Source: Undibacterium sp. KW1 (GTDB taxonomy: Bacteria > Pseudomonadota > Gammaproteobacteria > Burkholderiales > Burkholderiaceae_D). From it: a stretch of DNA of 64,000 nucleotides. The stretch spans positions 2,542,001 to 2,606,000 of the forward strand of contig NZ_AP018439.1 of NCBI RefSeq assembly GCF_009937955.1. The letters run 5' to 3'. Shown piece after piece: positions 16,602 through 25,408 of the stretch (within the stretch, counting starts at the first letter, position 1; every line of letters starts with the position of its first letter). A program made the translations under genes and the position numbers. The notes beneath the pieces were generated by a model. That model made no database searches. It was not told where the DNA came from and saw nothing but the letters and a program-made list of their open reading frames with translations.

Positions 16602-18227
16602 TCAATGACATTTTCTGTCGTCAATTAACATGACGATCTTCCCACTTGGTTGACTTCTCCTCCCCATATTCTTCCATTGGGCCTTAAATGATTTTTGGTA
16701 TACATAAACAGGGAACCACAAGCCTTCTGTGTGCTCCTTGATTCCGCTGTCCACTCCTGGAATCAGGTGTTCAATTTGGCAGCCTAATTCAATTTTTGAT
16801 TCAGGTAGAACCTCTTCGGCAGTGTTGTTGAGGAAGACCACCATATTTTCATCATCTACTGCAATAATTGGGAATGGCACATATTGCAACACCTCACGAA
16901 CAATGCTTAAGCTCATTTCATTTATTGTGATCTGCCTTTGTTTTTGCCTGACAATCTCAGATAACCGACGATTGGCGGCAATCAGTTCCTGATTCTTTGT
17001 CTTTATTTGCAGATTAAGAGACTGATTTTCATCAGCCATTTCTTTGTACTGAAAAGCTTCTGCAATATGGGCGCGTATTAATTCGTCATCCCAAGGCTTC
17101 GTTAAAAATTTGTAGATGGCACCCTCATTAATGGCATCCGTGATGTATTGCAATTCGGTATATCCAGATAAAACCATGCGGATAGTATTGGGATAGAGTT
17201 CTTTCGCATTACGCAAAAACTCGACACCGGTCATCGAGGGCATGCGCTGATCAGAGATAATAACGTCGACAGCAATATTTTTCAGAATTTCTAGTCCTTC
17301 GCTTCCGCTTCCCGCCGTCAGTATTTGATATCCATCACGGCGTAAAAGTCGCTTCAACGAGCTCAGTATATTTGGCTCATCGTCGACAAGCAGTAAGGTG
17401 CGATCTGGCCTTGCAATGCGCAATAAATGTTTCTCCAGTGCGGGACAATTGTTCAGTAAGGCTGTCATCTGCGTAAAGGAGAGAGGTGGAGAAAAAAAGT
17501 AGCCTTGTATCTGGTCGCACATATTTTCACTCAGAAACTTACATTGGGCCTCGGTCTCAACGCCTTCCGCTATTACTTTTAATCCCATACTATGCGCCAT
17601 TGCGATAATGGCTTTGGAAATTGAAATGTCGTCAGAGTTATCTGGCAAATCGCGAACGAAGGATTGATCTATCTTTACAAAGTCAAATGGAAAATGTTTC
17701 AGATAGCTGAGTGCCGAATATCCTGTGCCAAAGTCATCGAGTGAAAGTCTATAACCTTGCTGTTTAAAATTATCTAGTAGCTGTTTCATGCCAGAGTCGT
17801 GATCAATCAGTATTCCTTCTGTAATCTCGATCGAAATTTGTTCAGGTCTTACCTGCATGGTTTGTAAAATAGAGGACATTCGACCAATAAAGTCAGGGTC
17901 CTGCAACTGTATAGGGGAGATATTGATTGCTACGCATGGTGTAACGAGATTGGCTTCGGACCAGCTAATAATGTCCAGACATGCTTGTCTAATTACCCAG
18001 TCACCCAGTTGAATGATAAGTTCATTCTTTTCCGCCACAGGGATGAATAAGGAAGGAGAAACTGCACCCCATTTGGCATGATTCCAGCGAAGTAACGCTT
18101 CCATTCCTACAAGTAAGCCGGTTTGCAAATCAGCCTTTGGCTGATAGTGCAGTTGTAATTGATTCGTGTTGATAGCTAATTGCAGTTCGTTCGCGATATC
18201 AATCTGGTTGACTGTTGCCGTATCCAT
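16602..18227 (-). CDS. EAL-domain phosphodiesterase with central receiver and C-terminal PAS-like domain
   Basis: The order is unusual: an EAL domain at the N-terminus, then a receiver, then a sensor-like tail. The EAL domain (about residues 10-260) keeps MEALLRW, NISPIQLQ, the metal-binding LDDFGTGYS, KIDQSFVRD and EGVETEAQ. It should hydrolyse c-di-GMP to pGpG. The receiver (about 275-390) has VDDEPN, phospho-Asp in IISDQRMP and FLTKPWDDE. A coiled coil and a PAS-like segment (PFPIIAVDDENMVVFLN) finish the protein. ATG 18227 is chosen; GTG 18242 would add five residues. It lies downstream of the histidine kinase on the same strand. Confidence 0.85.
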   Translation of the reverse strand: MDTATVNQIDIANELQLAINTNQLQLHYQPKADLQTGLLVGMEALLRWNHAKWGAVSPSLFIPVAEKNELIIQLGDWVIRQACLDIISWSEANLVTPCVAINISPIQLQDPDFIGRMSSILQTMQVRPEQISIEITEGILIDHDSGMKQLLDNFKQQGYRLSLDDFGTGYSALSYLKHFPFDFVKIDQSFVRDLPDNSDDISISKAIIAMAHSMGLKVIAEGVETEAQCKFLSENMCDQIQGYFFSPPLSFTQMTALLNNCPALEKHLLRIARPDRTLLLVDDEPNILSSLKRLLRRDGYQILTAGSGSEGLEILKNIAVDVIISDQRMPSMTGVEFLRNAKELYPNTIRMVLSGYTELQYITDAINEGAIYKFLTKPWDDELIRAHIAEAFQYKEMADENQSLNLQIKTKNQELIAANRRLSEIVRQKQRQITINEMSLSIVREVLQYVPFPIIAVDDENMVVFLNNTAEEVLPESKIELGCQIEHLIPGVDSGIKEHTEGLWFPVYVYQKSFKAQWKNMGRRSQPSGKIVMLIDDRKCH

Positions 18228-18288
18228 TTGATTTGATCTCACTCTGTGCTTACGCTGCCTTATAGCACTGCGTCAGGCATTGAAGCGG

Positions 18289-19614
18289 TTAATGCGCCAT
18301 ATTATTTTCCTGACGCAAAGGGAGCCACACCGTGAAGCATGTGCCTTTTCCTGGAACACTATTGACATCAATCTTACCCCCATGTTTTTTTATGATTCCG
18401 TATGAGAGTGAAAGGCCCAAGCCTGTACCACTTCCTATTGGCTTGGTAGTAAAAAATGGTTCAAATATGCGATTAAGATTTTCGGGTGATATACCGCTTC
18501 CAGTATCGAGTACTTTGATCCATATCAGGTCTTTTTCGCAACCTGTACTGACCTTGATAATCCCTTTCTCTTTAATCGCATGAGAGGCGTTAACCAGTAA
18601 ATTCATAATGACCTGATTGACCTGTGAAATGATGCACTTTACAGGTGGTAATTGTCCATACTCTTTGACGACATTCGCTTTATATTTGATTTCGTTCTTG
18701 ACTATATTCAAGGTACTGTCTATGCCATGATGAATGTCTGCCTCCTGCCAATCTGTTTCGCCAACGTGGGAGAAATCTTTTAATGACTGAACAATATCCT
18801 TGACACGCTTGAGTCCATCCATCGATTCTTGTACAAGATCTTGTATATCGTCTTTTAAAAAATCAAGATCAGCCCTTTCTCTGATTTCGTTCATCTTGCA
18901 GTGTGCCTGGCTCTCGCTTAAAGATTGGGGAATTAAGTCTTCATACCCACCAATAACTTCAAGCAATTTCTCTACGTAGTTATGCAGGCTCCCAATATTC
19001 GAATTGATAAATCCTATAGGGTTATTGATCTCGTGTGCTATTCCAGCCGCGAGCTGGCCAACGGAGGCCATTTTTTCTGATTGCAACAATTGCTCGTGCG
19101 CTTCTTGCAATTTTTTGATGAGTAATTGTTGCTCTTGCCCTTTTTTGAACAAGGTTTCTTCCATCTCTTTGCGTTTTGTGATGTCGGTTAAAGATCCGAT
19201 CACTTCCACCGGATTGCCATCCTCATCGCGAATTAACCTGAGCATGTCATGCATCCAAACATATTGTCCAGCACGACTCATGAAACGGTATTCGTAAACG
19301 CGCTCACCTTCAGTAAATAGTTTTGCAATACTTGAGAAGATTTGGGGTACATCTGCTGGATGAATGTGATTGAACCAGAAATTTGGATCGGCTAGCATTT
19401 CTTCAGGGTGATAGCCGAGAACATTGAGTGCGTTGTTACTGACGAAAGTCATTTTAAAATCTCCAGTAGGGACACTACTGTAGATAATGGCAGGCGTGTT
19501 ATCGATCAAATATTGCAATCTGGCAACATCAGAAACACCTTTGACTGTCTCGGGAACCTTGTCGCTCGCCTCGGCTGACGGCGAAGCGCTGAATTCATCA
19601 AATTGATTGATCAT
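18289..19614 (-). CDS. PAS-domain sensor histidine kinase
   Basis: A cytoplasmic kinase of about 441 residues without membrane segments. The PAS domain (about residues 30-150) ends in the PAC motif EVIGSLTDITKRKEMEE and is followed by a coiled coil. The H box is GIAHEINNPIGF, with the phosphorylated His about residue 193. The N box is QVIMNLLVNASHAI, the G1 box LDTGSGIS and the G2 box GTGLGLSLSYGI. It is the kinase that best matches the three receiver proteins encoded downstream. ATG 19614 is preceded by AGGTG; GTG 19623 is an alternative start. Confidence 0.88.
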   Translation of the reverse strand: MINQFDEFSASPSAEASDKVPETVKGVSDVARLQYLIDNTPAIIYSSVPTGDFKMTFVSNNALNVLGYHPEEMLADPNFWFNHIHPADVPQIFSSIAKLFTEGERVYEYRFMSRAGQYVWMHDMLRLIRDEDGNPVEVIGSLTDITKRKEMEETLFKKGQEQQLLIKKLQEAHEQLLQSEKMASVGQLAAGIAHEINNPIGFINSNIGSLHNYVEKLLEVIGGYEDLIPQSLSESQAHCKMNEIRERADLDFLKDDIQDLVQESMDGLKRVKDIVQSLKDFSHVGETDWQEADIHHGIDSTLNIVKNEIKYKANVVKEYGQLPPVKCIISQVNQVIMNLLVNASHAIKEKGIIKVSTGCEKDLIWIKVLDTGSGISPENLNRIFEPFFTTKPIGSGTGLGLSLSYGIIKKHGGKIDVNSVPGKGTCFTVWLPLRQENNMAH

Positions 19615-19962
19615 GATTACCACACCTGAAGAATGTTAATGGAATCAATTTCTATTGCCCTACGTCTAAATAGTAGAACAATCGTTTGATAAATGCGAAG
19701 TTTGGAGTTGCGTATGTTGCACTGAAAAAAGTAATTGTGCGTTCTAAAAAACAATGTTTATCAGAGTGGTATAAAACGCCATAATGGCGATAAGTCCTAG
19801 CGGTCAAGAAAATATTCAATAAAATCAAACGCTTATAAGTTTATTTTTTCGTCTCGAATTCCAGGTTCCAGATTTGTAGAAGCCTGTGTCGAATTTTCCG
19901 TGTGGAAATAAATTTTGTTAACAATCATTAAGGCTACACAAAAACGCTGAAAAATTATGCTT

Positions 19963-19980
19963 TTGCACGGTTTGGGTGCG
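19963..19980 (+). promoter_or_regulatory. Candidate NtrC-binding site upstream of urtA
   Basis: TTGCACGGTTTGGGTGCG contains GCAC-N7-GTGC, the same arrangement as the enteric NtrC enhancer sites at glnA. It lies in the 850-base gap between the histidine kinase and urtA, about 430 bases upstream of the sigma-54 candidate. Two copies of TTTG(T/C)GCACTTAAA (19981-19994 and 20033-20046), spaced 52 bp, follow directly. The distance is long but possible for an enhancer. Assignment rests on pattern match only. Confidence 0.5.
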
Positions 19981-20046
19981 TTTGTGCACTTAAAAATGAA
20001 GTTTCCCGCGCATTTCTAATGAGCGGAAATTGTTTGCGCACTTAAA
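19981..20046 (+). repeat. Two direct repeats of a 14-base motif
   Basis: TTTGTGCACTTAAA (19981-19994) and TTTGCGCACTTAAA (20033-20046) differ at one position and are 52 bp apart, close to five helical turns. They adjoin the candidate NtrC site. They may be additional activator half-sites or sites for another regulator. Confidence 0.45.
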
Positions 20047-20397
20047 TATTATGATCGGTCACCATATGCGCCCATCGAAAATGTCGAATCAAGAATGAAT
20101 CACTGCTATTTCCAATGAATGAGTGAGTTGCTTATGCTTCTGCGCGAATATCAGTCGAGATCTAACGTCGTGGCTAAAATGCAATCTTGCTTGCATAGTT
20201 TCAGTTGTCGATACTAGGTATTTGGGTGAGGGATAGTCCCAATTTTGCTATTCCTACATTGCGTCTGAGTATTGCATTTATGTCCTTTCTGGACGGAATT
20301 CTGAATGAAATGTTTCAAATTTTTTTGGTCTAAATTTACTAAATATCTTTGAACAACTCAATGGCCTATCAGCCAATAACTAGTGTAATTCGTTGGT
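20047..20397. other. Intergenic region upstream of urtA
   Basis: AT-rich non-coding sequence between the candidate enhancer and the sigma-54 promoter of urtA. I found no additional GG-N10-GC element and no convincing open frame. It could hold the promoter of the divergent histidine kinase or further regulator sites that I cannot recognise. Confidence 0.35.
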
Positions 20398-20413
20398 TGG
20401 CACGTTATCTGCT
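20398..20413 (+). promoter_or_regulatory. Candidate sigma-54 promoter of the urt-ureD operon
   Basis: TGGCACGTTATCTGCT matches the sigma-54 consensus TGGCAC-N5-TTGC(A/T) with GG (20399-20400) and GC (20411-20412) exactly ten bases apart. Only one base of the -12 element differs. It lies 60 bases upstream of the urtA ATG, a normal leader length. Sigma-54 control with NtrC is known for urea uptake genes in other bacteria. Confidence 0.7.
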
Positions 20414-20472
20414 AACAGTGGTGAGAAACTTGCTTTATTTGTTCCATGACCTCACCACTATCAGGAGAAAAC

Positions 20473-21726
20473 ATGTCACGTCGTACTGTTTTGAAAGCAA
20501 CTGCTGTCGCCGCAATGACCCTGGCCGCTTCTGGCTGGCTTACACAGGCGCAAGCCGCCGATACTATCAAGGTCGGCATTCTGCATTCCCTGTCTGGCAC
20601 TATGGCAATCTCGGAGACATCTCTCAAAGATGTGGCCCTGATGACGATAGATGAAATCAATGCCAAGGGCGGTGTCATGGGTAAAAAGCTGGAAGCGGTG
20701 ATCGTTGATCCAGCCTCCAACTGGCCGCTGTTTGCTGAGAAGGCCCGCCAACTGATATCGCAAGACAAAGTATCCGTCGTGTTTGGTTGCTGGACTTCGG
20801 TATCACGTAAATCCGTCCTGCCCGTTTTCAAGGAACTCAATAGCCTGCTGTTTTACCCGGTGCAGTATGAAGGTGAAGAGCTTGAGAAAAACGTTTTTTA
20901 CACAGGTGCCGCACCTAACCAGCAAGCTATTCCTGCGACTGAATACCTGATGTCGAAAGAGGGAGGCGGTGCCAAGCGTTTTGTCTTGCTGGGTACTGAC
21001 TATGTGTATCCACGCACCACCAACAAAATCCTGCGCGCCTTCTTGCATAGTAAGGGAGTCAAGGATACTGACATCGATGAAGTGTATACCCCATTCGGCC
21101 ACTCTGATTACCAGACCATCGTTGCCAATATCAAGAAATTTGCTGCGGGTGGTAAGACAGCAGTTATCTCCACCATCAATGGTGACTCCAATGTCCCATT
21201 CTATAAAGAACTCGGTAACGCTGGCCTGAAGGCTACGGATGTACCTGTCGTCGCATTCTCTGTCGGTGAAGAAGAATTGCGCGGTGTAGATACCAAGCCA
21301 TTGGTGGGGCATCTGGCCGCCTGGAATTACTTCCAGTCTGTAAAAAATCCGGTGAATACCGAATTCATCAAAAAATGGAAAGACTATGCAGTCGCCAAAA
21401 AACTGCCTAATGCAGCAACAGTGGTGACCAATGATCCTATGGAAGCGACTTATGTAGGCATGTATATGTGGAAGCAGGCTGTTGAAAAAGCCAAATCTAC
21501 AGATACCGACAAAGTCATTGCTGCCATGGGCGGGCAGACTTTCAAGGCACCTTCCGGTTTTGAATTGACGATGGATAAAACCAATCATCACCTGCACAAG
21601 CCAGTCATGATAGGTGAGATCAAGGCTGATGGTCAGTTCAGCGTCGTCTATAAAACCAAGACACCTATCCGTGCGCAACCATGGAGCCCTTACATTCCGG
21701 GTAATGAAGGTAAACAAAAACTGTAA
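20473..21726 (+). CDS. urtA: Urea ABC transporter substrate-binding protein UrtA
   Basis: A 417-residue periplasmic urea-binding protein of the branched-chain amino acid type-1 binding fold. ATG 20473 follows CAGGAG and yields a twin-arginine-like signal (MSRRTVLKATAVAAM, cleavage likely after QAQAA). Export may therefore be by Tat. An in-frame ATG at 20446 lacks a ribosome site. The mature protein begins DTIKVGILHSLSGTMAISE and contains NDPMEATYVGMYMW and KPVMIGEI, characteristic of UrtA. It is the first gene of urtABCDE-ureD and is preceded by the sigma-54 candidate. A hairpin follows it. Confidence 0.95.
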   Translation: MSRRTVLKATAVAAMTLAASGWLTQAQAADTIKVGILHSLSGTMAISETSLKDVALMTIDEINAKGGVMGKKLEAVIVDPASNWPLFAEKARQLISQDKVSVVFGCWTSVSRKSVLPVFKELNSLLFYPVQYEGEELEKNVFYTGAAPNQQAIPATEYLMSKEGGGAKRFVLLGTDYVYPRTTNKILRAFLHSKGVKDTDIDEVYTPFGHSDYQTIVANIKKFAAGGKTAVISTINGDSNVPFYKELGNAGLKATDVPVVAFSVGEEELRGVDTKPLVGHLAAWNYFQSVKNPVNTEFIKKWKDYAVAKKLPNAATVVTNDPMEATYVGMYMWKQAVEKAKSTDTDKVIAAMGGQTFKAPSGFELTMDKTNHHLHKPVMIGEIKADGQFSVVYKTKTPIRAQPWSPYIPGNEGKQKL

Positions 21727-21755
21727 TTCAAGGACTGATATTTAAAGAGTGATGC

Positions 21756-21793
21756 AGACACTCAGGACTTCTATCACGACGTCCTGAGTGCTG
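21756..21793 (+). other. Intercistronic hairpin between urtA and urtB
   Basis: CACTCAGGAC (21759-21768) and GTCCTGAGTG (21781-21790) form a perfect 10-bp stem, extended by CAG/CTG with one bulged base; the loop is 12 bases. No T tract follows, so full termination is unlikely. Hairpins at this position often protect the binding-protein mRNA and lower expression of the membrane genes. Confidence 0.6.
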
Positions 21794-21825
21794 CTCCGGA
21801 TTTCCCATCCCTGACCTGGTTGCCT

Positions 21826-23424
21826 ATGATATTTCGTAAAATCTGCGCGAGCATAGTCTTGTTCGTGTTCAGTCTGACAGCGCATGCGGCTATCGATGGC
21901 AGGCTCTTGCAGGCGCTGGCAGGTGATGATCCTGACGCGCGTATTACTGCTGTCAATTCCATCGCGGCCATGGGCAATGAAGAGGCTGTGGAAGTATTGA
22001 CTGCGCTCAAAAATGAGCAATTGTTTGCCAGGGGCGTAGCTGTTTACCTGGTCGATGGTGAACAGGCAAAAGACCTTAGCACAGGGAAAATGCAAAAGCT
22101 GCCGGATGATGCCGAGGCAATCACCATCAATAACCGACTGCGTGCTGCGCTCGACAGCGCGCTGTCAGGCCTGAGATTATTTTCAGCAGACAAAAATACC
22201 CGCCTTGTCGCTGCAACTGCGCTGGAAAAAGAAGCAACGCCAGAACAATTGCCCTTGCTGAACAAAGCCTATCTGAAAGAAAACGATAGCGAAATCAAAT
22301 CCCGTCTGCAAATGCTGATTGCCACCGCTAATTTGCAGGCCAGTGATCCGGTAGTGCGCAAGGCTGCCATCAAGGCATTGCTGGATAGCCCCAATCCCAA
22401 TTTAAAACCTGTGCTGCAAAAAATGCTGGCACAAAATCCCGATGGTAGTTACAACGAAGCCGACGCCAGCATACGCCTCGAGGCTGCCAATACCCTGAAT
22501 GCTATCGATGGCCGCCTGGCGCGCATGGAATTTGTCGGCAATCTGTTTTATGGCGTCTCGCTGGGTAGTGTGCTATTGCTGGCTGCTCTGGGTCTGGCAA
22601 TCACCTTTGGCCTGATGGGCATCATCAATATGGCGCATGGCGAATTGCTGATGATAGGCGCTTACACTACCTATGTCTGCCAGATGTTGTTCCGCAAATT
22701 CATGCCTGGCGCTGTAGATGCTTATTTGTTGCTGGCTCTGCCCGCGGCTTTCCTGGTTTCTGCCGCCGTTGGTATTTTGCTGGAAAGAACGGTCATACGC
22801 TGGTTATATGGCCGCCCGTTGGAAACTTTGTTATGCACCTGGGGTATCAGCCTGATACTGATGCAGGCGGTGCGTTCGATTTTTGGCGCGCAAAATGTCG
22901 AAGTTGCCAATCCTTCGTGGATGTCGGGCGGTATCACGGTGCTGGGTTCATTGGTGCTGTCCTATAACCGCATCATCATTATTTTCTTTGCGCTGTTTGT
23001 CGTGCTGGTAGTCTGGCTGATCCTGAACAGGACACGCCTGGGTCTGTTCGTGCGTGCCGTGACACAGAATCGCCGCATGGCTGATTGCGTAGGTGTCGCA
23101 ACCGGCAAGATAGACATGCTGACTTTTGGTCTTGGTTCGGGCATTGCAGGTCTGGGTGGTGTGGCCTTGTCGCAGTTAGGTAATGTTGGCCCTGACCTGG
23201 GACAAAACTATATCGTCGATTCCTTCATGGTCGTGGTGTTGGGCGGGGTAGGGCAGTTGGCTGGCACTGTGATTGCGGCTTTTGGCCTGGGCGAAGTGAA
23301 TAAATTCCTGGAGCCGGTGGCTGGTGCTGTCATGGCCAAGATCGTCATCCTGGTATTTATCATCATTTTCATACAACGCAGACCGCAAGGCTTGTTTGCG
23401 CTCAAAGGCAGGAGTGTGGAATGA
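21826..23424 (+). CDS. urtB: Urea ABC transporter permease UrtB
   Basis: A permease of about 532 residues. A signal peptide (MIFRKICASIVLFVFSLTAHAA) is followed by a periplasmic helical-repeat domain (about residues 20-230), normal for proteobacterial UrtB and absent from LivH. The LivH-like membrane domain comes next (LGLAITFGLMGIINMAHGEL, then GLGSGIAGLGGVALSQLGNV and VVVLGGVGQLAGTVIAA). ATG 21826 is chosen over TTG 21820; neither has a strong ribosome site. It overlaps urtC by four bases. Confidence 0.93.
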   Translation: MIFRKICASIVLFVFSLTAHAAIDGRLLQALAGDDPDARITAVNSIAAMGNEEAVEVLTALKNEQLFARGVAVYLVDGEQAKDLSTGKMQKLPDDAEAITINNRLRAALDSALSGLRLFSADKNTRLVAATALEKEATPEQLPLLNKAYLKENDSEIKSRLQMLIATANLQASDPVVRKAAIKALLDSPNPNLKPVLQKMLAQNPDGSYNEADASIRLEAANTLNAIDGRLARMEFVGNLFYGVSLGSVLLLAALGLAITFGLMGIINMAHGELLMIGAYTTYVCQMLFRKFMPGAVDAYLLLALPAAFLVSAAVGILLERTVIRWLYGRPLETLLCTWGISLILMQAVRSIFGAQNVEVANPSWMSGGITVLGSLVLSYNRIIIIFFALFVVLVVWLILNRTRLGLFVRAVTQNRRMADCVGVATGKIDMLTFGLGSGIAGLGGVALSQLGNVGPDLGQNYIVDSFMVVVLGGVGQLAGTVIAAFGLGEVNKFLEPVAGAVMAKIVILVFIIIFIQRRPQGLFALKGRSVE

Positions 23425-24542
23425 GTGCGACTATGACTACAACTACAGCGTTTGCAACTGCAAAGGGGCTGTTTTCCAAGCCTGCATGGACAGGCATATT
23501 GGTGTGTGCTGTGATCGCAGTATTGCTGCCTATCCTTAACCTGAGTTTCCCCGCTGGCCATGCCCTGCATATTTCCAGCTACACGATAGCCCTGGTTGGC
23601 AAGTTCATGTGCTATGCCCTGGCTGCGCTGGCACTTGATCTGGTATGGGGTTATACCGGGATTTTGTCTCTGGGGCATGGCGTATTTTTTGCGCTGGGCG
23701 CCTATGCACATGGCATGTATCTGATGCGTGCGATTGGCCGTGATGGTGTCTATCAAAGCAATCTGCCAGACTTCATGGTTTTCCTGGATTGGAAAACCTA
23801 TCCCTGGTACTGGGCCATGACCGACAGCTTTTGGTATTGCATGGCGCTGGTGATACTGGTGCCTGGTGTGCTGGCCTTTATTTTTGGTTTTTTTGCTTTT
23901 CGCTCACGCATCAAGGGTGTGTATTTCTCCATCATCACCCAGGCGATGACATTTGCCTTCATGCTGCTGTTCTTCCGTAATAACACCGGCTTTGGCGGTA
24001 ATAATGGCTTTACTGACTTCAAGCGTATTCTGGGTTTTACCATCACTGCTCCTGGTACCAAGGCCGCGCTGTACCTTATCACCTTGGTGATTTTGCTGTC
24101 GGCTTTGTTCCTGTGCCGCTGGATAGTCACTTCCAAGTTGGGGCGCGTGCTGCAAGCTGTGCGTGATTCAGAATCGCGACTGATGTTCATCGGCTACAAC
24201 CCCTTGTGGTTCAAGCTGTTTGTCTGGACCTTGTCCGCCATAATTTGCGGTATTGCCGGTGCCCTGTATGTGCCACAGGTGGGCATCATCAACCCCTCTG
24301 AAATGTCGCCAGCCAATTCCATAGAAATGGTGATCTGGGCCGCAGTTGGCGGGCGCGGTACTTTGCTCGGGCCTATTATTGGTGCCTTTACCGTGAATGG
24401 CCTGAAGAGCTGGTTCACTGCCGCTTTCCCGGATTTGTGGCTGTATGCCCTGGGTTTGCTGTTCATACTGGTGACCTTGTTCATGCAACAGGGTGTCCTG
24501 GGTCTGGTGAGTAAATTCAAAAAACAGCGGGAGCCAGCATGA
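23421..24542 (+). CDS. urtC: Urea ABC transporter permease UrtC
   Basis: A 373-residue LivM-type permease with about nine membrane segments. LVWGYTGILSLGHGVFFALG is the characteristic LivM/UrtC segment, and AVGGRGTLLGPIIGAF lies near the C-terminus. It pairs with UrtB to form the urea channel. It overlaps urtB and urtD by four bases each (ATGA), so the three genes are translationally coupled. Confidence 0.94.
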   Translation: MSATMTTTTAFATAKGLFSKPAWTGILVCAVIAVLLPILNLSFPAGHALHISSYTIALVGKFMCYALAALALDLVWGYTGILSLGHGVFFALGAYAHGMYLMRAIGRDGVYQSNLPDFMVFLDWKTYPWYWAMTDSFWYCMALVILVPGVLAFIFGFFAFRSRIKGVYFSIITQAMTFAFMLLFFRNNTGFGGNNGFTDFKRILGFTITAPGTKAALYLITLVILLSALFLCRWIVTSKLGRVLQAVRDSESRLMFIGYNPLWFKLFVWTLSAIICGIAGALYVPQVGIINPSEMSPANSIEMVIWAAVGGRGTLLGPIIGAFTVNGLKSWFTAAFPDLWLYALGLLFILVTLFMQQGVLGLVSKFKKQREPA

Positions 24543-25396
24543 CCTCTTACATGATGAGTGGCGTCTTGCGACCAGGGCAGCAATACGAGAGTGCTACTGG
24601 TGACCAGGGTGTGTCTTATGGCCGTATCAAACAGGAAGGAGTGGATACCACCCACGGCGCTATCCTTTATCTGGAAGACATCGTCGTTTCCTTTGACGGT
24701 TTCAAGGCCATTAATAATCTGAACCTGGATATATCGGTGGGGGAACTACGTTGCATTATCGGCCCCAATGGCGCGGGTAAAACTACGATGATGGATGTGA
24801 TCACCGGTAAAACCCGACCCACATCCGGCACCGCATTCTTCGGGCAGACCATGGACCTGACGCGCATGAGCGAAGTCGATATCGCCTATGCTGGCATAGG
24901 CCGCAAGTTCCAACGCCCGACAGTGTTTGAGCAGCACAGCGTATTTGAGAATCTTGAACTGGCCATGAAAATGGACAAGCGCGTCAAGACCACCCTGTTT
25001 GCCCGCTTGAACAGTGAACAAAAAGACAAGATAGCCGCCATCCTGCAATTGATACGCCTGAATGGGCAAGAACAAAGGCAGGCTGGCTTGTTATCGCATG
25101 GCCAAAAGCAGTGGCTGGAGATAGGCATGCTGCTGATACAGGAACCGCAATTGATTTTGCTCGATGAGCCAGTGGCTGGCATGTCAGATGCAGAGACTGC
25201 ACGCACTGCTGAATTACTCAATGAACTGCGTGGCAAACATTCCATCATGGTGGTCGAACACGATATGGGTTTCGTCACTGAAATTGCGCAGCAGGGCAAA
25301 GTCACGGTATTGCATGAGGGATCTGTACTTGCCGAAGGCACAATGGCGCAGGTGCAAGCCGATGAACGCGTGATTGAAGTCTATCTGGGACGTTAA
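24539..25396 (+). CDS. urtD: Urea ABC transporter ATP-binding protein UrtD
   Basis: A 285-residue LivG-type ATPase. Walker A is GPNGAGKTTMMD, the signature is LSHGQKQWLEIGMLL, Walker B is LILLDEPVAGM and the switch His is in VVEHDMGFV. The LSHGQ form in place of LSGGQ is normal for UrtD. An N-terminal extension of about 40 residues precedes the ATPase core, also as expected. It is followed 12 bases later by urtE. Confidence 0.94.
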   Translation: MTSYMMSGVLRPGQQYESATGDQGVSYGRIKQEGVDTTHGAILYLEDIVVSFDGFKAINNLNLDISVGELRCIIGPNGAGKTTMMDVITGKTRPTSGTAFFGQTMDLTRMSEVDIAYAGIGRKFQRPTVFEQHSVFENLELAMKMDKRVKTTLFARLNSEQKDKIAAILQLIRLNGQEQRQAGLLSHGQKQWLEIGMLLIQEPQLILLDEPVAGMSDAETARTAELLNELRGKHSIMVVEHDMGFVTEIAQQGKVTVLHEGSVLAEGTMAQVQADERVIEVYLGR

Positions 25397-25408
25397 TGAA
25401 AGCCAAGC

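Noticed and set aside
20446..20472. Earlier ATG for urtA at 20446
   Set aside because: It would place residues before the signal peptide and lacks a ribosome site; CAGGAG fits ATG 20473.
20803..21717. 304-codon minus-strand frame antisense to urtA
   Set aside because: Codon shadow of the clearly coding urtA; translation is rich in His/Cys/Phe and unlike a protein.
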